A stretch of DNA of 64,000 nucleotides from Paulinella micropora (GCA_009731375.1 BJOX01000132.1:363919-427918); one strand, 5' to 3'; counted from the first letter of the stretch, positions 1 through 10,800 are shown. Notes: generated by a model not told the origin, from the letters alone. Numbers and translations: made by a program.

Positions 1-1702
1 TCAGATTGGTCGCATTTATTACGCAATTAATAATACCGTTACCAGCCGTCGTTGGTGATAAGCTTGGCACGGGCTGGGGGGATGAGCTGGGTGAGGAATT
101 TGATGCTAGACTGCACATGCGACTGACGGCATTCTCAACCCAACCGGCGGCACACTGAGTAGGATATACAAGCTTGAGAGACTGGATCCACGCGACTCCT
201 AGGTTCGATCGTAGACTCAGCTCCTGCTCGATGGTCAGAAACCTTCCTGTCGGGAGCACGTTATCAGCGAGCGCCACACTGCATACCTGGTCGTTTCGGA
301 TGCCGTTGAGTAGCCGGCCCAGAATGTTGTCTTGCGCCCTCAGGCTAGTGCACGTATTCCCATGTATAAAAGTACTAAAGTTCATGTTGGGGTTGCTGTT
401 GTTCATGGCGACTGCCAGCGAGGTTGCGTGCGCGCAGGGGGCGCCGGCCCCTACGTAAGATGCAGCGTCTGTTGGCTGTGCATTTCCACACGCCAGGAAC
501 GCAGCCAACGTACTACAGCTCGTGGATTTCCCGTGCCATTGCAGCCAGTATACCGACGGTTTGGGGGTAGCGCTAGGGCTGGCACTAGGGCTGGCACTGG
601 GCGTGGCGTTAGGGCTGGCGCTGGGCGTGGCACTAGGGCTTGTACTGCTAGTGCGGCTCGGGCTACCGCTGCCGGAAAAGCTAGAGCTGTAACTAGTCGT
701 AGCGCTAAGGCTAACACTGCTAGTACTGCTGGGACTGGCGGCGCTGGGCGTAGCGCTGGGCGTAGCGCTAATGCTGACGACGCTGGGGCTAATGCTAGGG
801 GTAATAGCGCTGGGCGTAGCGCTCGGGGTGACTGTGCTGGTACTACTCAGGCTGGCTGTATCGCTCGCACTGGCTGTATCGCTCGCACTGGCAGTAGGCG
901 TACTGGGTGTGTTGCTTTTGCTGGCGCTGGCAGTGAGCGTACAGCTCTTGCTGGCACTGGGCGTGCTGCTCCTGCTGGCACTGGGCGTGCTGCTCCTGCT
1001 GGCACTGGGCGTGCTGCTCCTGCTGGCACTGGGCGTGCTGCTCCTGCTGGCACTGGGCGTGCTGCTCCTGCTGGCACTGGGCGTGCTGCTCCTGCTGGCA
1101 CTGGGCGTGCTGCTCCTGCTGGCACTGGGCGTGCTGCTCCTGCTGGCACTGGGCGTGCTGCTCCTGCTGGCACTGGGCGTGCTGCTCCTGCTGGCACTGG
1201 GCGTGCTGCTCCTGCTGGCACTGGGCGTGCTGCTCCTGCTGGCACTGGGCGTGCTGCTCCTGCTGGCACTGGGCGTGCTGCTCCTGCTGGCACTGGGCGT
1301 GCTGCTCCTGCTGGCACTGGGCGTGCTGCTCCTGCTGGCACTGGGCGTGCTGCTCCTGCTGGCACTGGGCGTGCTGCTCCTGCTGGCACTGGGCGTGCTG
1401 CTCTTGCTGGCACTGGGCGTGCTACTCCTGCTGGCACTGAGCGTGCTGCTCCTGCTGGCACTGGGCGTGCTGCTCCTGCTGGCACTGGGCGTGCTGCTCT
1501 TGCTGGCACTGGGCGTGCTGCTCTCACTGGCACTGGGTGTGCTGCTCTTGCTGGTGCTGGCGCTGGCGCTGCGTGTGTTGCTCTTGCTGGCGGTGCTGCT
1601 AGTCGAAGCGATTGTTGTAGAGATCACCCCTTTAGCTGCAGGCTCGCACCAGAAAGCGCACCCCAGTGCCAACAGCCAAAGCCATGCTAATAGCTTTTTC
1701 AT
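1..1702 (-). CDS. Secreted Ser/Thr/Pro-repeat surface protein, paralogue 1 (partial, cut by window edge)
   Basis: The ATG is at 1702 and the frame stays open past base 1, so the C-terminus is missing. The protein begins MKKLLAWLWLLALGCAFWC, a good signal peptide. A Ser/Thr-rich stretch follows, then about 25 octapeptides of the SSTPSASR type. A Cys-containing region comes next, with matches such as GVAWIQSLK and CAAGWVENAVSRMCSLA that align directly with the next gene, its tandem paralogue. This layout (signal peptide, long probably O-glycosylated stalk, globular Cys-rich head) is typical of adhesins and cell-wall glycoproteins; that role is inferred. The other frames across the array are repeat artefacts. 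Confidence 0.75.
   Translation of the reverse strand, partial: MKKLLAWLWLLALGCAFWCEPAAKGVISTTIASTSSTASKSNTRSASASTSKSSTPSASESSTPSASKSSTPSASRSSTPSASRSSTLSASRSSTPSASKSSTPSASRSSTPSASRSSTPSASRSSTPSASRSSTPSASRSSTPSASRSSTPSASRSSTPSASRSSTPSASRSSTPSASRSSTPSASRSSTPSASRSSTPSASRSSTPSASRSSTPSASRSSTPSASRSSTPSASRSSTPSASRSSTPSASKSCTLTASASKSNTPSTPTASASDTASASDTASLSSTSTVTPSATPSAITPSISPSVVSISATPSATPSAASPSSTSSVSLSATTSYSSSFSGSGSPSRTSSTSPSATPSASPNATPSASPSASPSATPKPSVYWLQWHGKSTSCSTLAAFLACGNAQPTDAASYVGAGAPCAHATSLAVAMNNSNPNMNFSTFIHGNTCTSLRAQDNILGRLLNGIRNDQVCSVALADNVLPTGRFLTIEQELSLRSNLGVAWIQSLKLVYPTQCAAGWVENAVSRMCSLASNSSPSSSPQPVPSLSPTTAGNGIINCVINATNL
957..1556 (-). repeat. 24-bp tandem array coding for octapeptides
   Basis: About 25 head-to-tail copies of a 24-bp unit (ctgggcgtgctgctcctgct plus ggca). 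Roughly the first 18 copies are identical and the last few carry point changes. The unit is in frame with the minus-strand gene and codes for a Ser/Thr/Pro/Ala octapeptide. Near-identity means recent expansion, and the true copy number may be collapsed in the assembly. Confidence 0.95.
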
Positions 1703-2083
1703 TTGAAAAGATCATGCCACGGGGAGTCGCTCTTTTACTTTAGGTATATATATCAAGGCCTTTGTCCTTAAATACCGCGCCGCTAATTTGCCAGTTCTGA
1801 CTGTTTTTAATGTACTCCTCTCCCTCCCCTCNNNNNNNNNNNNNNNNNNNNNNNNNNNNNNNNNNNNNNNNNNNNNNNNNNNNNNNNNNNNNNNNNNNNN
1901 NNNNNNNNNNNNNNNNNNNNNNNNNNNNNNNNNNNNNNNNNNNNNNNNNNNNNNNNNNNNNNNNNNNNNNNNNNNNNNNNNNNNNNNNNNNNNNNNNNNN
2001 NNNNNNNNNNNNNNNNNNNNNNNNNNNNNNNCCTCTCTTCCCCTCACCCGTTGTTTGCGCGCCTGCCTTGCTGCTTGCATAAC
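1703..2083. other. Intergenic, with a 200-N gap
   Basis: Positions 1832-2031 are N. The flanks are C/T-rich and hold no gene. The left part carries the promoter of the first gene and the right part is the 3' flank of the second. Confidence 0.8.
1721..1752 (-). promoter_or_regulatory. TATA-like promoter shared with the tandem paralogue
   Basis: On the minus strand a TATATATA tract is followed by CCTAAAGTAAAAGAGCGACT, 20-50 bases before the ATG at 1702. The paralogue has a matching block in the same place (4605-4633). Conservation of the TATA-like tract and the GAGCGAC motif suggests a core promoter or 5' leader; the function is inferred. Confidence 0.5.
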
Positions 2084-4585
2084 CTACTGCATGTACCACG
2101 CGTACACCTCGGAAGCCAGAACATAGAAAGCAGAGGTGTTGTCATACACGCCGTCAGTGCTGTTGTAAGCGTTATTGCATTTGCTGCGGTCACTCGTCAC
2201 GTCTCTGCGCGCCCCTGCCACCAGACCCACGTGCCCCCCGGTCTCGGCCAACAGACGCATGGTCTGTACTTCGGTGTTAGTCTCCGAGACAGGGTGCGGA
2301 GCGCTATGAACCAGGTATCGATGAATGTCTTGGCGCCGGTTCGCTACTGCCACAAACCCAAAGCCCGAGTCAAACTTGCCGTCCCCGTTGGCATCTCCGG
2401 TATCCATCAACAAGCAGTACTGAGCACCGTACGTATTGTCAATAAACAGGAAAACCGACATGTTGGCACTGATAGAACTGCCGAGCGTCACTCCCCTGCA
2501 ATCCCCATCGTTGTTAAGCAAGGCACGCACGGCTTGCCTCAGGTCGCTTGCCTCGTTGTTGCTCGGATTTATCGGTGCTGCCGTCGAACCCCTGGGCAAA
2601 TAGCGCGTACTGTAGCAAGCAGCCACTGCGCTCAGATTGGTTGCTCCGCTCACGCAATTAATACTATTGCTACCAGCCGTTGTTGGTGAGGAACTCGGCA
2701 AAGGTTGAGGGGATGGACTAGGGGAGGAACTCAATGCTAGACTGCACATGCGACTGACGGCATTCTCGACCCAGCCGGCGGCACACTGGGTAGGGTATAC
2801 ATCCTTGAGAGACTGGATCCACGCGACCCCAACCCCTAGGGCAGTTCGTAGATTCGACGCCTGCTCTATGGTTAGGAACTGCCCTGTCGGGAGCACGTTA
2901 TCAGCGAGCGCCTGGCTGCATACCTGGTCGTTTCGGATGCCGTTGAGTAGCCGGCCCAGAATGTTGTCTTGCCCCCTCAGGCTAGTGCACGTATTCCCAG
3001 GTGTAAAAGTACCAAATTTCATGGATGGGTTGCTGTTGTTCATGGCGACTGCTAGCGAGGTCGCGCGCGCGCAGGGGGCGCCGGCCCCTACGTAAGATGC
3101 ATCGTCTGTTGGCTGTGCATTCCCACACGACATGAACGCATCCAACGCACTGCAGGTGGTGGATTTCCCGTGCCATTGCAACCAGTATGCCGACGGTTTG
3201 GGGACAGCGCTAGAGCTGGCGCTAGGGCTCGCGCTGCTAGTACTGCTCGAACTGACGCTCGGCGTGACGCTGAGGCTCGCGCTGCTAGTACTGCTCTGGC
3301 TCGCGCTGGGCGTGATGCTGAGGCTGGCACTGGGCGTGACGCTGAGGCTGGCGCTGGGCGTGACGCTGAGGCTGGCACTGGGCGTGACGCTGGGGCTGGC
3401 ACTGGGCGTGACGCTAAGGCTGGCACTGGGTGTGACGCTAAGGCTGGCACTGGGCGTGACGCTGAGGCTGGAACTGGGCGTGACGCTAAGGCTGGCGCTG
3501 GGCGCGACGCTAAGGCTGACGCTGCGCGTGACGCTGAGGCTGGCGCTGGGCGTGACGCTGAGGCTGCCACTGGGCGTGACGCTAAGGCTGGCACTGGGCG
3601 TGACGCTGGGGCTGGCACTGGGCGTGACGCTAGTGCTGGCACTGCTAGTAATGCTCTGGCTCGCGCTGGGCGTGACGCTGAGGCTGGCGCTGGGCGTGAC
3701 ACTAAGGCTGGCGCTGGGCGTGACGCTGAGGCTGGCGCTGGGCGTGACGCTGAGGCTGGCGCTGGGCGTGACGCTGAGGCTGGAACTGGGCGTGACGCTA
3801 AGGCTGGCGCTGGGCGCGACGCTAAGGCTGACGCTGCGCGTGACGCTGAGGCTGGCGCTGGGCGTGACGCTGAGGCTGCCACTGGGCGTGACGCTAAGGC
3901 TGGCACTGGGTGTGACGCTAAGGCTGGCACTGGGCGTGACGCTAGTGCTGGCGCTGGGCGTGACGCTAGTGCTGGCACTGCTAGTACTGCTCAGGCTGTC
4001 ACTGGGCGTAGCGCTAGAAGTGCCGCTGGGCGTGACGTTAAGGCTGGCACTACTAGTACTGCTCGGGTCGACACTGGAAGCGTTGCTCTGGCTGCCGTCG
4101 GGCGTAGCGCTAGGGCTGACACTGCTAATGCTGCTCGGACTTCCGCTGGGCGTAGGGCTAAAGCTGGCACTGCTAGTAATGCTCGGGCTTGCGCTTGGCG
4201 TAGCGCTAGGAGTGCTGCTGGGCGTGACGTTAAGGCTGGTACTGCTAGTAATGCTCGGCCCGACACTGGGGGTGTTGCTCTGGCTGCTGTCGGGCTTAGC
4301 ACTAGGGCTGACACTGCTAGTACTGCTGAGGCTGGCACTGGGCGTGACGCTAAGGCTGGCGCTGGGCGTACTGCTCAGGCTGCCACTGGGGGTACTGCTC
4401 TGGCTGGCGCTGGTACTGCTGGTAGTTAGACTAGTCAAGGCGCTTTGACTAGCATTAGGGAGAGTCGCGGTGTCGGCGGGGCTGGCAGTGCCGCTAGCAA
4501 AAGGGGTCGCCCAATCAACTGCAGGCTCGCACCAAAAAGCACACCCTACCGCCAAAAGCCAAGACCATGCTAATAGCTTTCTCAT
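2084..4585 (-). CDS. Secreted Ser/Thr/Pro-repeat surface protein, paralogue 2
   Basis: A protein of 833 residues. I chose the ATG at 4585 over one four codons upstream (4597) because it gives MRKLLAWSWLLAVGCAFWC, matching the paralogue's start and signal peptide. Residues about 25-450 are octapeptides of the SASLSVTP type, with variants (SNTPSVGP, SSISSVSP). The C-terminal third is globular and Cys-containing (WHGKSTTC, CTSLRGQDNILGRLL, AAGWVENAVSRMC). It is split by a short Ser/Pro linker and contains DTGDANGDGKFD, a loop like the calcium-binding loops of EF-hand and dockerin modules. No membrane anchor is visible. An adhesin or wall-glycoprotein role is inferred. The gene appears intact. 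Confidence 0.85.
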   Translation of the reverse strand: MRKLLAWSWLLAVGCAFWCEPAVDWATPFASGTASPADTATLPNASQSALTSLTTSSTSASQSSTPSGSLSSTPSASLSVTPSASLSSTSSVSPSAKPDSSQSNTPSVGPSITSSTSLNVTPSSTPSATPSASPSITSSASFSPTPSGSPSSISSVSPSATPDGSQSNASSVDPSSTSSASLNVTPSGTSSATPSDSLSSTSSASTSVTPSASTSVTPSASLSVTPSASLSVTPSGSLSVTPSASLSVTRSVSLSVAPSASLSVTPSSSLSVTPSASLSVTPSASLSVTPSASLSVTPSASLSVTPSASQSITSSASTSVTPSASPSVTPSASLSVTPSGSLSVTPSASLSVTRSVSLSVAPSASLSVTPSSSLSVTPSASLSVTPSASLSVTPSASPSVTPSASLSVTPSASLSVTPSASLSITPSASQSSTSSASLSVTPSVSSSSTSSASPSASSSAVPKPSAYWLQWHGKSTTCSALDAFMSCGNAQPTDDASYVGAGAPCARATSLAVAMNNSNPSMKFGTFTPGNTCTSLRGQDNILGRLLNGIRNDQVCSQALADNVLPTGQFLTIEQASNLRTALGVGVAWIQSLKDVYPTQCAAGWVENAVSRMCSLALSSSPSPSPQPLPSSSPTTAGSNSINCVSGATNLSAVAACYSTRYLPRGSTAAPINPSNNEASDLRQAVRALLNNDGDCRGVTLGSSISANMSVFLFIDNTYGAQYCLLMDTGDANGDGKFDSGFGFVAVANRRQDIHRYLVHSAPHPVSETNTEVQTMRLLAETGGHVGLVAGARRDVTSDRSKCNNAYNSTDGVYDNTSAFYVLASEVYAWYMQ
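3230..4440 (-). repeat. Octapeptide-coding 24-bp array with a higher-order duplication
   Basis: The 24-bp units (ctgggcgtgacgctgaggct plus ggca and variants) are more diverged than in the first gene. A block at about 3460-3600, with the distinctive variants cgcgacgctaaggctgacgc and tgcgcgtgacgc, recurs at about 3776-3910. A segment of several units was therefore duplicated as a block, as expected from unequal exchange. Confidence 0.9.
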
Positions 4586-4604
4586 TACAAAAAGCACGCC
4601 GGGA

Positions 4605-4633
4605 GGAGTGTCGCTCCTTTATTCTGTATATTA
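4605..4633 (-). promoter_or_regulatory. TATA-like promoter of paralogue 2
   Basis: The minus strand reads TAATATACAGAATAAAGGAG followed by CGACACTCC, ending about 20 bases before the chosen ATG. It matches the block before the paralogous gene. Confidence 0.45.
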
Positions 4634-5364
4634 AAGGTTTTGTTTAGGGGCATCTCGCCGCAGACCCCCCGACCCTGGCTTTATCCCCTTTCCCCTCCTT
4701 TCGCCTCCTTCCCCCCCCCCCCCCCCCCCCCCCCCCCNNNNNNNNNNNNNNNNNNNNNNNNNNNNNNNNNNNNNNNNNNNNNNNNNNNNNNNNNNNNNNN
4801 NNNNNNNNNNNNNNNNNNNNNNNNNNNNNNNNNNNCCCCCCCCCCCCCCCCCCCTCGCCCCCTTTCGCACCAGAGCCCCAGTGTCGCCGAAATACACAAC
4901 TACTTTTGCACCAGAGCTCGCGAAAAAGGCAATGTTACCGGAAACCCTGGATTGTCAAGTGTAAGACTTTGTCGAGTTTTAATTCAGCGTATTTTACACT
5001 TTCTTGGCGCCCCCCCCTCTCTCCTTTAAATTTGTCTTCTACCTCCCCTCCCCTCTACCCTTTCCCCCTCCCTGAGCCCGGGGGCTCAAAGAGCAGGAAG
5101 CAGAACTAAAAAAGAAAAACTAAGAGGATGCCACTGAGCCCATGCCGGGGCGTCCCCCCCTCTCTTCCCTTCTCCATTGTCGAGACTTTTTTCATTACAT
5201 TTTTTTTGTACATTCTTAGCGCGCCCCTGCCCTCCCGTCCCTCTCCCGCTCCCCGTTCTCAGATACGGGGCAAAGACGGATCGTGCTTCACCCTCCCCTG
5301 CCCCAGTGCCAATTAAAAGTTTGTCAAGGATTTTTTTATTAAATTTTTTTGTACATTCTTAGCG

Positions 5365-5416
<52 letters not shown>

Positions 5417-6648
5417 NNNNNNNNNNACTTCCTCCTCCCCTACCTCTTCCCTCTCACGCTCCTAATTTTCAGTGCCAAGTGTAAGACCGTTGAGCTTTAA
5501 TAAAAAAATTTTGCACTTTCTTGGCGCCCCCCTCCCTGCCCCTTCCCTCTCTCTCTTAGTTCTCAGTGCCAAGTGTAAGATCGTCAAGCTTTAATAAAAA
5601 AAATTCGCACATTCTTGGCGCGCCCTCCCTATCCCCTCCCCCTTTCTTCTCCTGCTCCCTGTTCTTAAACGGAGGAGGGCAGCCCCCCCCTCTCTTTTTT
5701 AAATTTGTCTTGTGCCTCCCCTCCCCTGAGCCCGGGGGGCTCAAAGAGCAGGGGGCAGAACTGGGAAAAAAAAAGATGCCACTGAACTTGCAGGGGGGGG
5801 GGGGCGCCCCCCTCCCGGCGCCCCTTTGGCGCCCCCCCCCCCCATATCTAAAATCCTTTCTGCCACCTCTTCTCCCTTGAGCACAAGGAGCTCAAGGAGC
5901 AGGGAAGGGTGGGGGGAGGGCGCAGAAGCTACAAAAAACAAATAAATACATGAAACGCCTCCACTAAGCCCCACCCCCCTCTCTTCCCTTTTCCCTTGTC
6001 GAGACTTTTTTTATTACATTTTTTGTGTACTTTCTTGGCTTCTCCCTGCCCTTCCCTCTCCCGCTCCTAGTTTTCGGTACCAAGTGTAAGACCGTCGAGC
6101 TTTAATAAAAAGAAGATTTTGCACTTTCTTGGCGCCCCCCCCCACTCTAGCTGTCCCTTCCCTCTCCCACTCTTAGTTCTCAGTGCCAAGGATTAAAGTT
6201 TGTCATTGTTTTTTTTACATTCTTAGCGCGCCCCTCCCCCTTCCCTCTCGCGCTCTCCGTTCTCAGATGGGGGGGGGGGGGGCAAGGACAGATCGTACTC
6301 CCCCTCCCCTGCTCCTCCCCCTTCCCCTCCTAGTTCTCAATGCCAAGTGTAAGACCTCTCCTAGTCCTCAGTGCCAAAGATTAAAGTTTGTCAGGGATTT
6401 TTTTATATTCATCGCGCGCCCCTGCCCTCCCCTATCCCTCTCCCGCTCCCTGTTCTCAGACGGGGAGGACTAAGACAGATCGTGCTTACCCCTCCCCTCT
6501 CCTAGCTTCTGAGCGCCAAGTGTAAGACTTTGTCGAGTTTTATTTAAAAAAAAAAAACCTTTTTTGCACTTTCTTGGCGCCCACTCCCATGCTTCGTCCC
6601 TCTCCCTCTCCTAGTTTTCAGTGCCAAGTGTAATACTTTGTCGAGCTT
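4634..6648. repeat. Repeat mosaic: A, B and C modules, no gene
   Basis: C/T-rich spacers (CCCCTTCCCTCTCCCGCTCC style) separate short modules. Module A copies include about 4955-5010, 5480-5526, 5565-5607 and 6072-6132. Module B copies (GTGCCAA...AAAGTTTGTCA...TTCTTAGCGCGCC) include about 5306-5365, 6190-6232 and 6372-6420. Module C hairpins are near 5070 and 5730. N gaps at 4738-4835 and 5417-5426 both sit in poly-C (52 C at 5365-5416). The short ORFs here are proline- or glycine-rich products of the spacers. Confidence 0.8.
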
Positions 6649-6992
6649 GTACTCTCTCGCGGGGCGTGATATGGTCGAATTTCGGAAGTGATGTGGCTAC
6701 AAAAAGGCATTTCTGTCGGAAAAACCCGGAAGCACTGCCTTTTCCGGCCTTATCACGCGCACCCATGCAAAACAGTAAGATTTAGCGCCAAAGGAACGGG
6801 CCGCTCCGGCCTCTTTCCGCGGGGTAACATAAATAAAATGTTTTCCCGCGGAAAAAACCGCGCGCCAAAATTTTTTTGTTGCGCAAATAACAAATTTTTC
6901 ATACCCCCCCCCCCCCCTTGGGGGGAAGGGAGGGGAGAGAGAAAGGGGGAAGGGGAAGAGAAGGGGGAGCGGGGGGAGAAGGGGGAGGGGGA
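6649..6992 (+). repeat. Foldback element P, copy 1
   Basis: It starts at a gcggggcgtgatatggtcga motif. A hairpin follows, with arms aaaaggca...tgccttttccgg around a loop of about 25 nt. Then come a TTTCCGCGGGG block, TTTTCCCGCGGAAAA, a gcgcgccaaaattt block and a gcgcaaataacaaatttttc block. A G-rich tract runs into the gap at 6993. It is the same element as copies 2-4, 5 and 10. Confidence 0.75.
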
Positions 6993-7002
6993 NNNNNNNN
7001 NN

Positions 7003-7944
7003 GGGGAGGACTAAGACAATTCGAAATTTTCCCTCCCCTGCCCCTTCCCTCTCCCTCTCCTAGTGCTCAGTGCCCAGTGTAAGACTTTGTCGAGTTTTAT
7101 TTAAAAAAAAAGGTTTTTTTGCACTTTCTTGGCGCTCCCTCCCCCTGCCCCTCCCCTCTCCCGCTCCCTGTTTTCAGACGGGGGGGACTAGAGTGTAAGA
7201 CCGTCAAGCTGTAATTCAGCGTATTCTTTTTCGCACTTTCTTGGCACCCTCCCCTTTCTCCCTTTTCCCCCCTTCCATCTCCCGCTCCCGGTTCTCAGAT
7301 GGGGGGGGGGGCAGGGACAGATCGTGCTTCCCCCCCCCTCCCCATTACCTTCTCTCTCACAGCTGCTCGTTCTAGGAAGGGTGCATGGGGAGGGGGGTCA
7401 TGCGTACCCCCCTCCCTCTGCCCCTTCCCTCTCCCGCCCCCTGTTCTCAGACGGGGAGGACTAGGACAATTCGTGATTCCCCCTCCCCTACCCTTTCCCT
7501 CTCCCTCTCCTAGTCCCCAGTGCCAAGTGTAAGACCGTCGAGCTTTAATTCAGCGTACTCTTTCTCGCACTTTCTTGGCCCCCCCCTTGCTCCTTCCCTC
7601 TACCCCCCCCCCTGAGCCCGGGGGGCTCAAAGAGCAGGGGGCAGAACTGAAAAAAAACTAAGAATATGCCACTGCGCCGATGCCGGGGCGCCCCCCTCTC
7701 TTCCCTTCTCCCTTGTAGAGACTTTTTTCATTACATTTTTTTTGTACTTTCTTGGCTTCTCCCTGCCCCTTCCCTCTCTCTCTCTCCTAGTCCCCAGCGC
7801 CAAGATTAAAACTTTGTCAGGGATTTTTTTATTAATTTTTTTACATTCTTAGCGCGCCCCCGAAAAGAGAAAGGAGAAGATGCAAGTTAATGCCAAAGTG
7901 CAAGACTTTGTCAAGCTTTTTAATAAAAAAAATTCTTTTTTTTG
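7003..7944. repeat. A, B and C modules, no gene
   Basis: Module A copies are at about 7068-7135, 7195-7247 and 7518-7580. A C hairpin (gagcccggggggctc) is at 7614-7628. A B module is at about 7798-7858. Spacers are C/T-rich. No coding potential beyond spacer artefacts was seen. Confidence 0.75.
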
Positions 7945-8515
7945 TACTCTCCCCCCGGGGGGTGTGATATGGTCGAATTCGGGAGTGATATGGCTAAAAA
8001 AGGCAGTTCTACCGGGAAAAACTCTGAAGCACTGCCTTTTCCGGCCGTATCAGACAACCGTGCAAAACAGCAAAATTTAGCGCCAAATGAACGGGCCGCG
8101 GGGTTTTAGCGGTCGTTTTCCCGCGGAAGAAACTGCGCGCCAGAATTTTTGTTGTTGCGCAAATGACAAGTTTTTCATACCCCCACTCCCCTTCTCTTCC
8201 CCTCCCCCTCCTCGCTTTCCCCTCCCTTCCCCCCTCCCCCCGCCTTTCTCATACATTCCTTTGCGAACTGAACTTTTTCTCTTTCCCGTTTCTCGAATGA
8301 AATTTGTCGCCAAATTGTCTGTGTGTATTTCCCCTGAAAACCTACCGGCCTCCCTTTTCTTGGAACGAAATTGTTATTAAGATTTCAATCCAGCTTTGTC
8401 TAGTCTAAGAGAATTAAAATTTAATTTCTTTTTTGCGCAACGTTTTCCCCTCGATTTATCTTTTTTGTTCATCCGAGCAATGCAAGCACCAGAAAACAAA
8501 CACGCCCCATCTGCC
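7945..8515 (+). repeat. Foldback element P, copy 2, with its 3' extension
   Basis: The order is gtgtgatatggtcgaattcg, a second gtgatatggc, the aaaaggcagt/actgccttttccgg hairpin, TTTTCCCGCGG, gcgcaaatgacaagtttttc, a pyrimidine tract, then cgaatgaaatttgtcgccaa attgtctg. From about 8370 to 8515 follows a sequence (ttgttattaagatttcaatc, then a cagctttgtctag block) that recurs at 9098-9243 after copy 3. It is therefore either part of the element or a shared flank. Confidence 0.75.
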
Positions 8516-8599
8516 GTCGAGCTTTAATTCAGCGTACACTGCCAAGTGTGAGATTTTGTCGAGCTTTTAATTAAAAAAATTCTCTTTTTTTTGTACTCT

Positions 8600-9243
8600 C
8601 TTGCGGGGCGTGATATAGTCGAATTTTGGAAGTGATATGGCTAAAAGAATGCATTTCTGCCGGGAAAACTCGGCAGCACTGCCTTTTTCGGCCTTATCAC
8701 GTGCCCATGCAAAACAGTAATATTTAGCGCCAAATTAACGGGCCGCACCGGCCTCTTTCCGCGAGGTAACATAAAATGTTTTCCCGCGGAAAAAACCGCA
8801 CGCTAAAAATCTTTTGTTGCGCAAATGACAAGTTTTTCATACCCCCCCCCCTTGGGAGGAAGGGAAGCGGGAAGAGAAGGGGGAGGGGGGAGACAAAGAG
8901 GGAGGGGGGAGACAAAGGGGGAAGGGGAAGAGAAGGGGAGAGGGGATAGAAACTGGGGCGCCCCCNNNNNNNNNNGGCCCCTCTTCTTTAGAACGCAGGG
9001 GCCGGCTGGTCTATGTGCACCCTGGTTCTCGTCTAAAAACCCCACCCGCTTGCGTGGGCTGGAGAGGGGTTATGAGAAAAAAAAGGTTACCCCCGAAGAA
9101 TTGTTATTAAGGTTTCAATCCAGCTTTGTCTAGTCTAAGAGAATTAACATTTCATTTCTTTTTTGCTCAACGTTTTCCCTGAAAAGTTATTCATTTTTGT
9201 TCATCTGAGCAATGCAAGCATCCGAAACCAAACATGCCCCATC
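8600..9243 (+). repeat. Foldback element P, copy 3
   Basis: It has the same order of blocks as copy 2, interrupted by a gap at 8966-8975, and the same tail at 9098-9243. The right end, gcaatgcaagca followed by a gccccatc block, matches 8478-8515. Confidence 0.75.
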
Positions 9244-10800
9244 CGCTCAATTTGCAAGCTGAGACGCACGTGTCACGAACGCGGGGAGTCGCGAACACGT
9301 TCGACCACCGGGTGCAGGTTCTTTTTCCTAACTGAGCTCTAGTTCTCAGTACCAAGATTAAAACCTTGTCATGGATTTTTTTATTAATTTTTTTCTGTAC
9401 ATTCCTAGCTGTATTAGTCCAATAAATGCACGTTTCTTTTTTTATTCAACTTCTAGCATTATCTGCCCCTCTCCTAGTTTTCAGTGTCAGGTGTACGACC
9501 GTCGAGCTTTAATTCAGCTTATTCTTTTTCGCACTTTCTTGCTGCGCCCCCCCCCCTCCCCTTTCCCTCGCCCGCTCCCCATTCTCAGATGGGAGGCAGG
9601 ACAGATCGTGCTCCCCCCTCCCCTGCCCTTCCTCTCTCCCTCTCCTAGTTCTCAGTACCAAGTGTAAAACTTTGTCAAGGATTTTTTTATTAAATTTTTT
9701 TGTACATTCTTAGCGTCCCCCCGCCCCTCCCCCTTCCCACTCCCGATTCTCAGACGGGAGAGTAAGACAATTCGTACTTCCTCCTCCCCTACCTCTTCCC
9801 TCTCCCGCGCCTAGTTTTCAGTGCCAAGTGTAAGACCGTTGAGCTTTAATAAAAAAAAATTGCACTTTCTTGGCGCCCCCCTCTCTCTTTTAAATTTGTC
9901 TTGTGCCTCCCTTGAGCTCAGGGGGCTCAGGGAGCAAAGACGGAGGGGGGGGGGGAAGGGCGCAGAAGCTACAAAAAACAAATAAATGCATGAAACGCCT
10001 CCACTAAGCCCCACCCCCCTCTCTTCCCGTCTCCCTTGTCGAGACTTTTTTGTTACATTTTTTGTGTACTTTCTTGGCTTCTCAGTGCCAAAGATTAAAA
10101 TTGTGTCAGGGATTTTCTTATTAGTTTTACATTCTTAGCGCGCCCCTGCCCTCCCCTTCTCTCTCCCGCTCTCTGTTCTCGGACGGGGAGGGGCACTCCC
10201 CCCTCTGGCGCCCCTCTCCCCTCTTCTGTATCCAAAAATCCTTTCTGCTACCTCCCCTCTCCCCTCCCCTGAGCCCAGGGGGGCTCAAGGAGCAGGGGAA
10301 AGGGGGAGGGGGAGGGGAAGGGCGCAGAAGCTACAAAAAAAAATACACGAAACTCTTCCTCTAAGCCCCTCCCCCTTCCCCTTTCACATTCATACTTTGC
10401 CCTTCGGCGCTCCTCCCCCCTTTCCTTTTTTCTTTCTCTCCCTGCCCCCTTTCCCCACCCTCCTGCCATTAGTCTTGTCCAAAGAGAAACCTGTTGTCAA
10501 GGTTGTCCACCTTTTGTGCTTATATATTCAGTTGCGGGGTGCAACATGGACGAGACCTGTTCCAGGGCTTCACTTTGTCGAGCTTTAATTCAGCGTAATT
10601 TACAAATTCTTGGCGCTCCACTCCTCTCCGCTCCCCCTTCCCTCTCCCGCTCTCCGTTCTCAGATGATGGGCAAGCACATATCGTGCTTTTCCCTTCCCT
10701 GCCTCTTGCCTCTCCCTCTCATAGTCCCAACCTACCGGCTCCGGGGCTAGCCAATTAGCTAACTAGTACACGGACAGAGGAGGAGGCGTCTCCCTCCCCC
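9244..10800. repeat. Unique stretch, then A, B and C modules
   Basis: Positions 9244-9330 look unique (tcgcgaacacgttcgaccac) with no gene. After this come B modules (9350-9410, 9655-9718, 10085-10142), A modules (9480-9545, 9815-9877, 10565-10615) and C modules with the GCGCAGAAGCTACAAAAA tail (9905-10015, 10265-10375). A short unique stretch is at 10470-10560. No gene. Confidence 0.7.

Noticed and set aside
957-1556. CRISPR array
   Set aside because: The repeat is contiguous, has no spacers and lies in a coding frame. No array with regular unique spacers was seen anywhere.
771-1706. A 311-codon frame rich in Leu/Val that looks like a multi-pass membrane protein
   Set aside because: It is a shadow frame of the 24-bp array. 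The minus frame has a signal peptide and a full paralogue.
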